Source: Pterobdella sp. o SKG-2022 (lineage: Eukaryota > Annelida > Clitellata > Hirudinida > Piscicolidae). Taken from it: a stretch of DNA of 64,000 nucleotides. The notes under the pieces were generated by a model. The model ran no database searches. It saw only the letters and a program-made list of their open reading frames with translations, and was not told the origin of the DNA. Positions within the stretch are counted from its first letter, which is position 1; each line of letters begins with the position of its first letter. Positions 11,400 through 21,324 of the stretch are shown here, one piece after another. Location of the stretch: the NCBI GenBank assembly GCA_964035795.1, contig OZ038320.1, positions 15,778,775 through 15,842,774 of the forward strand, given 5' to 3'. The position numbers and the translations under genes were made by a program.

Positions 11400-13335
11400 T
11401 CCATAAAAAATAGACTAGACTTTCATTGAACAGGCACTTGAGAATCAGCAGCAGCCCGACTTCAGGAACCCCCTCTACGCGGTGTAGACCCTACGAGAAG
11501 TTCATGGAAACAACGAGATACTACCGGTTCATTACCATGTCTGGGTCTTGCGGCTCATGTTCCCAGACTCCCACCTTACAGTGCCATTCTGCTGAAACTC
11601 ATCTGTGCAGAAGACTTGGAAAAAAATACCGGCTCAACACGGCCCTGCGGAGATTGCGGTCAAAAACCATGCCAACGGCACTACAGTGTACACGATGCAG
11701 GCGCTAGTTCCATTAAAAGTGCAGTGAACTATCGAGCACTGAGGTTGTCAGACGAAGAGAAGCGATGCTGCCAGTCAACACCAACAGCCTGTATGTGTAC
11801 CAAATGTCAAGAAAAGTTTCGACTAGGCCAGAACAGATTAGCTTACGCCTCGTGCAACCCATTTGAAAACAAAAACTTGTTACGGGGAACGAGTCAAGCA
11901 AAGAGCAATTTCTTGAACATGCTGCCTTCGTCCTGCAAACGAAGATGACAGTATTGACGACGATGACAAGAACGAGACGATGAAAACAAAACAGAAGATA
12001 GTAATGATGAAAAAATGGTCCAAATCAACACAATGAGCAAAGTATAAGACGCCTTTTAGATGAAATGCTACCAGGATTATATGCAGTGATTGCATGCACA
12101 GGCACACAGAGAACCTAGAGAAAGGCGGTCAGAGATGGACGCCAAAAGTGGAGTTGCTGCCATGAACAAGTAGCTGTACCAGAAAGATACTAAACGACTT
12201 AATCCTTATTTACTGGCTTTCCAGGAGTCTTTGACGCAACGGTACAAGCCCAGCTTATTGAAGCTCTTATTGCCCTACTTGAAGGAGCCTGGTGCTTGTA
12301 ATGCAAAAATCGTCTCCGCCAAGGTGCTCATCGACTCAAATGTAGCCACCTTAAAAGCATGATGATGGAGTAAAACCTCAAATGAATGAACAAGTGACAT
12401 TGAGTCGGCTGCAGTCTAGCCACCACCCGAATCTCAAATACTAGCTGGCCAAAATCAACTGAGCTATTTGTAGAAAATGTGGACCAGACAATGAGATTGC
12501 TGAGCAGGTCATATATGACGGACCACACATTCACCGCCCACTTGCTGAATCACCTCCTTATACTATGTCCAGAGATCCAGTTCGTACACTTGACATCAAA
12601 GAGAACCCTGGACCGACTTGCCGATCCTGCGGAGGGAGAGCCACCAGCGCTAGAATAACCTGCACGAAATTCAAAGTGTTGTTTCAAAAAAAAAATGTAG
12701 CGGCTTAATGAGACCAGAAACAGCAACTTGACACATTCAATGCACGTTCTGCGACCCTACGAAAGACCAACAGCCTAGTTGCACAATCTGCAACTCGCCT
12801 ATCAGACACACCCAGAACAGAGCCGTCTGCCACATCTGCAACAGGCAGTCGCATCTAGCATGTACGAATGCAAGCAGAGCAACGAGGGAACGCATCAAAA
12901 ACGGCCTCCTCAAATGGTCATGTTGCAGCGACCAAATGCCAAAAACCAGAGAAGACGCAGAGACCAGAACTGACACAAACCGAACAACTTGCACCAAGTG
13001 CTTCACAATGATAAGACAGAGGCAGCCTAGATTCAGATGCGCAGTATGCCACGACGCCTACCACTTCAAATGCACAAACTTAGTTCGAACTGAAAAAGAA
13101 AAAATCAAAGAAAAACCAGGCACATGGAAGTGCAAACGTCACGAAGAGTGAAGAGCATGAGACAAGTACCCCACCTAGACAAAAGCCCGCCACCGAAAAC
13201 GATACCAAGCCAAAAGCCGCACCGTGTAAAGAATGTCTCAAAACGATCGGACTCGGAGTAAATCAACTCATCTGCACAATCTGCAAATGTAGTTTCCACT
13301 TCAAGGGCATGGAGACCACCAGACTCTAGTCAAGC
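11400..13335 (+). pseudogene. LINE ORF1 region: tandem cysteine-rich zinc fingers
   Basis: First open reading frame region of the GC-richer LINE that continues to about 17.0 kb. It encodes a series of Cys/His clusters spread over broken frames: CGSCSQ and CGDCGQKPCQRHYS (11540-11690), CMCTKCQEKFRLGQNRLAYA (11790), CRSCGG...ITC (12618-12660), CTICNSPIRHTQNRAVCHIC...HLACTN...CC (12780-12930), CTKCFTMIRQ...CAVCHDAYHFKC...WKCKRH (12990-13145) and CKECLKTIG...CTICKCSFHFKG (13230-13310). The later units are spaced like PHD/RING-type fingers (C-x2-C, C-x2-C, H-x2-C, C-x2-C/H) and repeat about every 80 residues. Such proteins bind element RNA or DNA in other LINEs. Several frameshifts and stops mean it is not translatable as one chain. 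Confidence 0.65.
12592..12615 (+). other. 2A-like ribosome-skipping motif (variant)
   Basis: The frame reads DIKENPGP followed directly by TCRSCGG. The known 2A consensus is D-x-E-x-N-P-G-P, and 2A-like sequences occur near the start of ORFs in several LINE groups, just ahead of zinc fingers. Here the third residue is Lys instead of Glu. A hydrophobic run upstream, usual for active 2A, is weak (SRDPVRTL). Activity is therefore doubtful, but the position fits. Confidence 0.5.
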
Positions 13336-13439
13336 CAACAACAAGCTTTGAGAATTGGACATGTCTAGCATGCTTAACGCAGGTTCTGCCGGCAGCAGAC
13401 ATGATAGACGACAAGCCAAAGCTTGATAAACACACTCAG

Positions 13440-16400
13440 GGTTACAGGAAGAACTCGCTAACTCCCCACTAGAACGCCTAGCAATAGAAATACCTGTTTC
13501 CGGGAATACATTGAAGGTCTCGAATTGGTACCTACCTTCTGAATCCTCCCAATACCTGCAAAGACGGGAGTTTTCCCTATCAAATGAAACAATACACCTA
13601 GACCCCCAAGAGATTATATGCACTGACCTGAATGCTCATGACCCGGCGTGGGACAAAGAAATTAGTGGAGACGCGAGAGCTTAATGGCTTGTGGAGACGC
13701 TGCTTGATGCGAACTGCACTTTCTTAAACGACGGCCGCTCCATGAGACAAGACCCAGGAACGGCAACTTCTCAACGCCAGATGTCACTATTGCACACTAA
13801 ACCCTGGCAGCGTCCTGCAACTGGATTCTAGCAGACTTCCTTTTTTCCGACCACAGACCTGTACTCATAACAATAGAACACTCGGTGATAGGCCAAAGAA
13901 GCGCAAAACGACTCGCGTGCGACTGGAAGAACGGGCAACTCCAGATGTTTAGAGAGGAGGTGGACAAACAAGTACGCTCTCAAGAATGGTCGACCCGGCA
14001 GGATGTGGCAGATTTCTACTACTTAATTTGCACCACAATCCTTAACGTGGCGAAAACCTGCGTCGGTCTGAAAGCTGTCGGCATGAATGGCGACCGGTGG
14101 AAGACTAAGGAAAAAAGTGAGCTGGAAATGCTGCGAGACACGACGAGGACACGAAAGGGTATCCACTCTGACAGCTATCAAGCCATAGATCAAACCCTGA
14201 AATATCAAGTACAAAAAAGGAAACGTGACCTGTGTAAAAAAAGTATTAGAATCGAGAAACAAAAAGACGATGTGGACGGTCCTCAAGAATCTCACGAAAC
14301 GAGAAACAGCTGATGTGACCCGCATCATCACTGTAGAGAGGCACCACCATGTCAGCGCAACGCATAAAGCCAACGCCTTGTGAAACTGTAACAAAGTGTC
14401 AGTTCACTAAAGATTGTGAAAGGCAAACGCGCATGAAATACCTGCTAGACAAGCAACTTCGAACCAGCCGATCGACGCCTGTATTCTGCGGAGACTTCAC
14501 ACTGGACGAGTTGGTGACAGCGATCAAAGCTACTAACCCACTAAAAGCTGCGGAACCAGATCGTATTCCCCCACGCTTCCTCCAACACCTCGAACCAGAA
14601 GCCTTAGCAGTATTGCGTCGGTTCTACAACCTCTTCTCGTCGACACTCAAAATGCCCTAAGAATGGCAAGTAACCGACATTAGACCGGCGCCAAAAGCAA
14701 GCGAAAACACAAACCACCTCGGAAATTATCGCTTCATCTCCCTGACTTCAGTTTTAGGAAAAGTGATGGAGAAGCTGGTCACCAACAGATTGCGCTACCT
14801 TGCTGAAATGAACAACCTTTTTGCCGAGTGCCAAGCTGGCTCCAGATAGGGACGAAGCACAGAGGACCAACTACTACGGCTATTCCAATCCATAAGCGAT
14901 GGCTCCAGCACAAACTTATGCTGAAAACAGTCCTTGCCCTCCTTGACTACTTCAGAGCCTACGACCGAGTCTGGAGGAATGACATTCTGTACAAAATGGC
15001 TAACAAGGGGCTACTTGTACAGATGATAAGATGAATACAGGCATGGCTATCTAATAGGGTCACTTTCAACGGCGTTTAGAACAAAAAGAAGGTCTTCAAG
15101 GTAAGAGCCATACAGGGATCCGTTCTATCTCCGCTACTTTTCCTTCTCTACATCGACGACCTCTTGAGAGAGCCCGGGAACGTTCAACTCAGCACGACGT
15201 TGCCATATGCATGCAAGATACGAATCTTCACGCAGTGGAAAGACATCTACAACAAACCCTGGACGAATTAGCCGAATGGAGCCACAAATGCAAAAAAATG
15301 ACGCTGTCAACTCTCAAATCGGAATGCAGCTTTTTCTCTACATGCATGACAGAAACCCGCTGGTCCCTCTCACTCTTCCTCGAAGGCGGTCTACTCCGAT
15401 ACAACGCAAATCCCAAATTTTTAGAGGTGACGTACGACCGACAGCTTACATTTGGACCCCAGGCCCGGACGGTTAGCAACAAGATAAAGCGTCAGGTGAG
15501 AGCTCTAAGAGGACTAGCAGCCAAAGACTGGGGGTACGACAGGGACACCCTCAGAACGACCTACATTGCGACCGGCTGCTTCTTCATCGAATACGCAAGG
15601 GTGGTCTGGCTGCCCTGGCTATCACAATCAAGTATCGATACCCTAGAAAGGGCCAAAGGTACGCTGGGAGGGCGGTCACGGGTCAATTGATGTCCATCCC
15701 AACAGAGGTGATTTAGGCAGAAGCCAACCTTCTTTCCGCCAACACCCGGACCAAACAAGTCTCATCAATTGGAGAAGTCTCTCAGACAGGCATACACCAA
15801 CCCCCGCTTTGAAACTGCAGCCCTAGCCGTCCCCCAAAGGACCAAGAAACCTAGTTAATGATCAAAAGCGACAGAATCCTGAATAAAGGTTTTTGGAAAA
15901 ACAAAACCGCAAAAAACCCCTGCACTCTTCCTTCTGTGGTTAAAAGTTGGCGACCACCGTGTCCATGAGACGAATCTGATAAAGCTACATGACTCTGAAG
16001 CAGACAGAAAAGCAGCCCTTGCCCGCTTCGAAACAAACTGGGACGAGTTTGACGTGACTGTATACATGGACGGCTCAGCACTGGCAGATAACGCAAAAGG
16101 CAAAAGCGGCATTGTCGTCACTATCGGCCCACCAAGGGAATCTCAAGTCCACCGGTTTAGTGCCACCTAAACAGGCGCTTAGTGCTCCTTTTTCCAAGCC
16201 GAAGTGAAAGCTGTAGTAACAGCACTCGAGGCAGTGAACACAGTAGAGACTTGGAAAGAAGTGAGAATCGTCACCGAGAGTCAATCTACCCTTCAAAGAC
16301 TCCAAAACTTTCACCCCACCAACTCCTACAGAAATCAAAACGAAAGTTATCTCCTCCTACTCTTTGCCTCAATTTGGAGTTTCGGATGCAGGGTAACTTT

Positions 16401-16919
16401 CAATTAGTGTCCTAGTTACTGCGGCCTGATAGGGAACGAACTGGTTGACGTGCTGCTAAAGAGGGGTCAACGATGGATCAATCCACCGTTACGTTGCATT
16501 ATGAGACGGCGAAATCAGTCATTCGCAGGGCTACGAAAAGCCAACTTTTAAACCACCCACGACTACAAAAAGTATATGGCGAAAGAGGTGAAACCATCAA
16601 TAGAACCCTAGAACGAGACCTTAACAGAAAAGAACAAGTGACATACGGTAGACTCCGCAGCGGCCATCACCCGGAGCTCAAATACTTGTTTTTCAAGATA
16701 AACCGAGCAGTCGACACCTCATGCCGCAAAAGTGGAATAGGTGAGGAAACCGCCGACTACATCATGACGGATTGCCCACGAATCCACGGCCCACCAGCAA
16801 GGCCCATCTCCCCGAACGTTTTCACCAGTGACCCAGGGCTAGCCTTACAAGTCTTTGAACGATGGAAAGAAAAAAAAGACCTTCCCGACGTGTCACCTCG
16901 CTCTGACGCCCGACTCTAG
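13440..16919 (+). pseudogene. LINE ORF2: endonuclease, RT, RNase H and C-terminal domain
   Basis: Polyprotein that copies the element RNA and inserts it. Order of domains: APE endonuclease 13480-13900 (VSNWYLPSE, ICTDLNAHDPAWDKEISGD, FFPTTDLYS for the SDH box); linker 13885-14310; RT 14480-15700 with FTLDELVTAIKATNPLKAAE, GNYRFISLTSVLGKVMEKLV, TVLALLDYFRAYDRVW and AIQGSVLSPLLFLLYIDDLL; RNase H 16040-16470 with VYMDGSALADNAKGKSGIVV, FFQAEVKAVVTALEAV and GLIGNELVD; and a C-terminal part 16473-16919 with RKSGIGEETADYIMTDCPRI, a Cys/His-poor version of the usual zinc knuckle. The (Y/F)xDD box is not recognisable at 15200, where the frame shifts. RNase H and overall layout indicate the I/Jockey-like superfamily. 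About ten frameshifts and stops. Confidence 0.8.
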
Positions 16920-17525
16920 CAGCCCGCGACACAAAGCAGGGGGACCGGGGTTTCGTCGATGTCTCTTGCCTGCATAAAAAAGTTTTGCTTGGTGGTTGTA
17001 TAGACGAATAGGGTAGTGGTCCTATATGTCGTCCCATTCAAGCCGACCCCACTGCTTTGGGTTGGAGAATAAATTCTCCACAAATAGCATACACTACCAA
17101 CTCACGCACCCTACTCGCGACACCACATCATCGAGAGACACGCTGCAAAATGACAACGACGAGGGACAAGTGAACAATTCGACGCCTTCACCAACTACCA
17201 AAAACTGAAACCCCTTGAAGATAGTGCCAAACAACAACAGCATCAGCAGCAACCCGGTGAAAAAACCCACTTTCTCGTGGTGCCGGTTGAGCACTCCAAC
17301 AGGAGTGTCGAAAAGGTTTTCAACCACGTCAAACCATTTCGAGAATCTATCCATTATTTTCTCACTGCTCACCAAAAGTCACAAACAACTCGAAGCTACA
17401 AATTTCTTTTGGTACTCGCTCCAAGGAGTGTCGGAAGAGTCTTTGGAAGTCGGCGCTGATCAAACAAAACAAAAATCAGCAGCAGCGCAATCTTGTAGTC
17501 AATCTTTTCATGAGTTTTGAGCCAG
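16920..17525 (+). other. LINE 3' region with GC-rich 100-codon frame
   Basis: Sequence after the ORF2 stop is still GC-richer than the surroundings, so it belongs to the element or to a second copy. A frame from 17149 to 17459 reads as ordinary protein (EQFDAFTNYQKLKPLE, THFLVVPVEHSNRSVEKVFN, SYKFLLVLAPRSVGRVFG) and follows an ATG in a neighbouring frame near 17147. It could be the start of ORF1 of a truncated head-to-tail second copy, or 3' sequence of the first. No family was recognised. Confidence 0.4.
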
Positions 17526-17574
17526 TGCATATCTTTTAGAACAGAACTTTAGTAAATTTTTAACACTAATTATT

Positions 17575-17840
17575 TTTGAAATCTATTTCTATATTTCCAT
17601 AAACATACGTCTTTTTACTGAAACGGCATCATCGCCATTGCTTTGGATAGCGGATTCTAGATACTTGAATGTTTCTATTTTTCTGATATCTATTTCTTGA
17701 AGACTCGTTTTCTTTTTCATCATTTGTTCTTACACTAATATACTTCGTTTTCTTGTTAGTTCTCAATTTTTTTATTTTTTCTAACTTGAACTCCCACTTT
17801 TGTAATTTCTCATTGGCTTCTAATTTCTTCCATTTCAAAT
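17575..17840 (-). pseudogene. LINE fragment, minus strand
   Basis: Minus strand reads KKTSLQEIDIRKIETFKYLE, then SAIQSNGDDAVSVKRR. This is the post-RT 'FKYLGSTVQSNG' region found in L1/RTE-like LINEs. Upstream on the same strand (17838-17720) the frame EKENESSRNRYQK is the shadow of a shifted continuation. Too short to assign a clade. Confidence 0.5.
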
Positions 17841-17844
17841 TACC

Positions 17845-18185
17845 ACATTACCAGAAAGCATCATGGTTTTTGTTTGAATTTTTTTTCTTTGATTTGTGCG
17901 CTACCATTGCAAAAAGATCCAATGTAGTCGCTCGATGCAGTCTAACTCCCATTTTGAAATTATCTGTCAGACTTCAACATCGTCAAATGTCCCACCTTTG
18001 AATCACCCTCACACATCATATGCACGCAAAATTATGATTTATGGTGATATGTGGTCGTAAGTCTTATTCAAGTTCATGAAAACACAATGCAATTCTTTTC
18101 AGCTTTGTTTGAAGTCTAATTGCTGCTCCTATGAACTTATGCTATCTTTTGTTTTGTTTTATATAATTTTTTGTTATTTGTAGAA
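17845..18185. other. AT-rich stretch, no gene seen
   Basis: About 340 bases between two LINE fragments with no frame or repeat that I can support. Confidence 0.4.
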
Positions 18186-18189
18186 AAAA

Positions 18190-18790
18190 CTCATCTCGGC
18201 AGCACCCTTTCTTGCTGCACAAACATTGACGATGAGGTCAAAAGCCGAATTGCCAAAGCCAGCTGTGTTTTTGAAAGATGAAGAAAAAAATTTAGGATGA
18301 AGGAGAAATTTCACAGTCCACGAGAGTCAATGTCTACAAAGCCTATTACACTACTCTGGGGCTGTGAAACCTGGACAATCTACAAGCGTCACGAGAAACA
18401 ACTCAAACAGTACCATACTCGATGTCTGCATGATTCATAATACTGATGTTGTAGAAAAATCAAAGCTTTCCAGTATTGTTACAATGATTCGTAAGGCACA
18501 GATGGAATGGGCTGGTCATGTTTCTCGTATGGTGGACTCAAGAATTCCAAAACAATTCTTTTACGGCCAACTCAAAAATGGTCAAAAAAAAGTTGGAGCT
18601 TTACGCAAACGCTATAAAGACTTCTTGGAAGCACATCTAAAAGACTTCAACATAGACGTCTTTACTTGGGAAATAGCTACTTTTGACAGGCCTGTCTGGC
18701 GTAAAACAAGCCACTATGGTGCACTTTTTTCAGAAAAAAACAGTTAAATAGTGCAAAAGAGAAACGAATGAGACGCAAAGCTGAAAAAGG
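18190..18790 (+). pseudogene. LINE C-terminal fragment (family B, copy 1)
   Basis: Plus-strand remains of the region after RT. It reads LGSTLSCCTNIDDEVKSRIA then KASCVFE (18205-18280), TRNNSNSTILDVC (18391), MIRKAQMEWAGHVSRMVDSR then IPKQFFYGQLKNGQKK (18490-18590), RKRYKDFLEAHLKDFNIDVF (18605) and a tail near 18750-18790. These blocks are the usual end of LINE polyproteins often labelled as endonuclease-reverse transcriptase. TRNNSNSTILDVC is identical in the minus-strand copy at 26.7-27.45 kb. It ends abruptly near 18790, where another LINE begins. Confidence 0.65.
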
Positions 18791-20700
18791 TCCATTAAAC
18801 AGACTTCCTAAAGAACGTACATCAAAGAACTGACTGCAGAATCTGAGAGTGCTGCAGGCCAGCGTAACATGAAGCGCTTGTATGAGATCACCAGGACACT
18901 TTCCAGCAAAAACAGCAACCCAAGTCGGCCTATAAAGGGCAAAAACGGAAACATCATCCTTGGCGAAGAACAGCAAAGAGCACGGTGGGCGGAATATTTC
19001 AAAGAAACGCTCAACAGACCAGCGCCATCTGTCCCACCTGTCATACCGCCACCTAACAAGCTCTTCGACATCAATACCAACCTTCCCAGCAAGACTGAGA
19101 TTGTCAAGGCTATCAGTTCCCTCAAGTCAGAAAAGGTAGCCGGTCTAGATGGAATTCCACCTGAAGCTCTAAAGGCCGACATCCAGATTTCAGCTGAAAT
19201 GCTATATTCTCTTTTATGCAAGATCTGGGAACAAAAACGAGTGCCAGATGACTGGAAAAGAGGACACCTCGTGAAGCTGCCAAAGAAAGGGAACTTTTCA
19301 TCTTGCAACAACTGGCGAGGAATCATGCTGTTGTCTATTCCCGGCAAAATACTGAACAGAATCATCCTCGAGAAACTAAAAAGCGTCTTGGACAAAATTT
19401 TTCGAAATGAACAAGCAGGTTTCCGACAAGATCGCTCTTGCACGGATCACATTGCAACCATGCGCATCATCATCGAGCAGTCTCTCGAGTGGCAGACCCC
19501 CCTGTACGTAGTCTTCGTCGACTTTCAAAAAGATTTTAACAGTGTTGACCGAAATGTCATCTGGAGACTGATGCACCACTATGGCTTTTTACCAAAGTTT
19601 ATAAACATCATCCAGCAAATGTACGAAGACGCTACCTGTCAAGTGATCCATGACGGAAAACTAACAGAACCTTTCAGCGTGCAAACTGGCGTCCGTCAGG
19701 GCTGTTTACTCTCACTGATCATTTTCCTGATGGTGGTTAATTGGGTCACGAGGCAGTCCACAGCAGATCAAAAAACAGGCATCCAGTGGACCTTCAACAA
19801 ACAGCTGGAAGACCTAGACTTCGCAGATGACATAAGCCTTCTTTCCCACAAACAGCAAGATGCTCAAAAGAAACTATGTCTTGTGGCAGAAGAAGCTGAA
19901 AAACAGGACTTCAATTCAATACTGGGAGGACAAAGGTCATGAGAGTCAACAACAAAAACCAAGATACAGGGAAACTACATCACGAGGAAAATAAGAAGGT
20001 TGACAAGTTTGTCTACTTGGGCAGTGTTGTCAGCAAAGATGGGGGAGCAGACGAAGACATCAAGAGGCGCATAAACAAAGCTAGACACGTTTTCAACACT
20101 CTTCGACAAATCTGGAGATCGAATGTCCTCTCAATCCGCAATAAAATCTGGATTTTCAACACTAATGTGAAATCTGTTCTACTCTATGGCTCAGAGACGC
20201 GGCGAGTGACAAATACCATCACCCACAAGCTACAGAAATTCACGAACCGATGCTTAATAAACATCTTGAACATCAGATGGCCAGAAGTTGTCACCAACGA
20301 AGAACTTTGAAACAAGACAAAACAAGTCATACTGGAGACGGAAATAAAGAAGCGGAAATGGGGATGAATAGTTCATATACTACGCAAGCCTGCAGCCAAC
20401 ATCACTAGACAGACTCTGGACTGGAATCCACAGGGGAAAAGAAAAGTTGGCCGACTTAAGCAGACCTGGAGGAGAAGCATCGAGATAGAAGCGAAGGCTA
20501 CCGGAATGACGTGGGCCGAGCTGAAGAGGACCAGCCAAAACCGATTACGTTGGAGAAGTGTTAATGCAGCCCTATGCTCCCAAGGATGCAAGAGGAAAAA
20601 ATAAACTAGACAGACTTCCTACTCACTGGTGCCAAACTTGCGAGGTTCTCTCACGTGGAGTGGACTGTTTTGCCATTGCGCACGCAAGGGTAATAACAAA
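18790..20700 (+). pseudogene. LINE reverse transcriptase (5'-truncated), C2H2 finger end
   Basis: Best kept RT of the window. The frame opens upstream of the first Met (TYIKELTAESESAAGQRN near 18817) and continues to 19942: GRARWAEYF-type box (RARWAEYFKETLN), AVAGLDGIPPEA-type box (KVAGLDGIPPEALK), GNFSSCNNWRGIMLLSIPGK, EQAGFRQDRSCTDHI, VVFVDFQKDFNSVDR, SVQTGVRQGCLLS and the catalytic DLDFADDISLL (FADD at 19819-19830). A one-base frameshift near 19900 separates it from 19939-20310 (KKVDKFVYLGSVVSKDGGAD, SVLLYGSETRRV), after which a broken tail gives ITRQTLDWNPQGKRKVGRLK, RRSIEIEAKATGMTW and, near 20620, PTHWCQTCE, part of a C2H2 finger. This is the CFDP2-like/RTE-like layout. The endonuclease is missing. 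Confidence 0.75.
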
Positions 20701-20704
20701 TACA

Positions 20705-21200
20705 TACTGTATAAATGCAGCTTCACTTAGTAATATACTCAATTTATTCATATAACTCTTTTTGCTATGGCCATATTCGAAAACGAATCGACGAAAAACA
20801 ACAATATATAATTCTCTAATAGGCTTTTATCGTGTCACTCACCAGCTTCACATTTTTACAAGTTTTTGCAGCACCACAAATTTTTTTGTTGTTGAATAGC
20901 GCAACCATCAAATTTCTTCTTCGTTCTTAAGACATTTTTGAACTTTTGTCTGATGAATACTACTAATTAATTGTGAACACTTGAAATTTCCATAAAAAAG
21001 GTACGAATGATAATATGTCCAAAAACTAAAATAAATGTTCATTAAGTGCACTCTATGTTATTCTCCTGCTGCTCAAGCTGTGGACTGGGTATAACACACA
21101 AAAACTAATAAAAAATTCAGTTTTTAATAAATATTTATTAAAGAAAAATTGAAAATTGAGTAAACGTAATTTTAAAAAATTTTTTTGGAGTTTGTTTTTT
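20705..21200. other. AT-rich spacer before the DUF4476 exon
   Basis: No gene or clear repeat. The T-rich run just before 21205 (ending TTTGCAG) serves as the acceptor of the first recognised DUF4476 exon. Confidence 0.4.
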
Positions 21201-21204
21201 GCAG

Positions 21205-21324
21205 AGAATCACATGCATCAAAAGTGCTGAAGCTCGAGATATCATGCAAACATTTGTTCCTCAAGAAGACAAACTCACTGTACTAAAGCTAATCAAAAAG
21301 TTTGATAATGGAAATTTACATTAA
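21205..21324 (+). CDS. DUF4476-like exon 1 of the recognised set
   Basis: Acceptor TTTGCAG ends at 21204. The frame reads RITCIKSAEARDIMQTFVPQ, then EDKLTVLKLIKKF, with the DUF4476 pattern (helix, F-x6-[DK]-L-x3-K-L-[IL]). It meets TAA at 21322 with no GT donor in the frame; joining to the next exon would need a non-canonical site near 21315 (AATGG|AAATTT), after which the phase would fit exon 2. Confidence 0.5.
   Translation, partial: RITCIKSAEARDIMQTFVPQEDKLTVLKLIKKFDNGNLH

Noticed and set aside
14023..14394. 123-codon minus-strand frame inside the LINE
   Set aside because: Antisense of the endonuclease-RT linker of ORF2; no protein features of its own.
18808..19443. 211-codon minus-strand frame
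   Set aside because: It is the antisense shadow of the LINE RT frame on the plus strand, which carries all conserved RT boxes.
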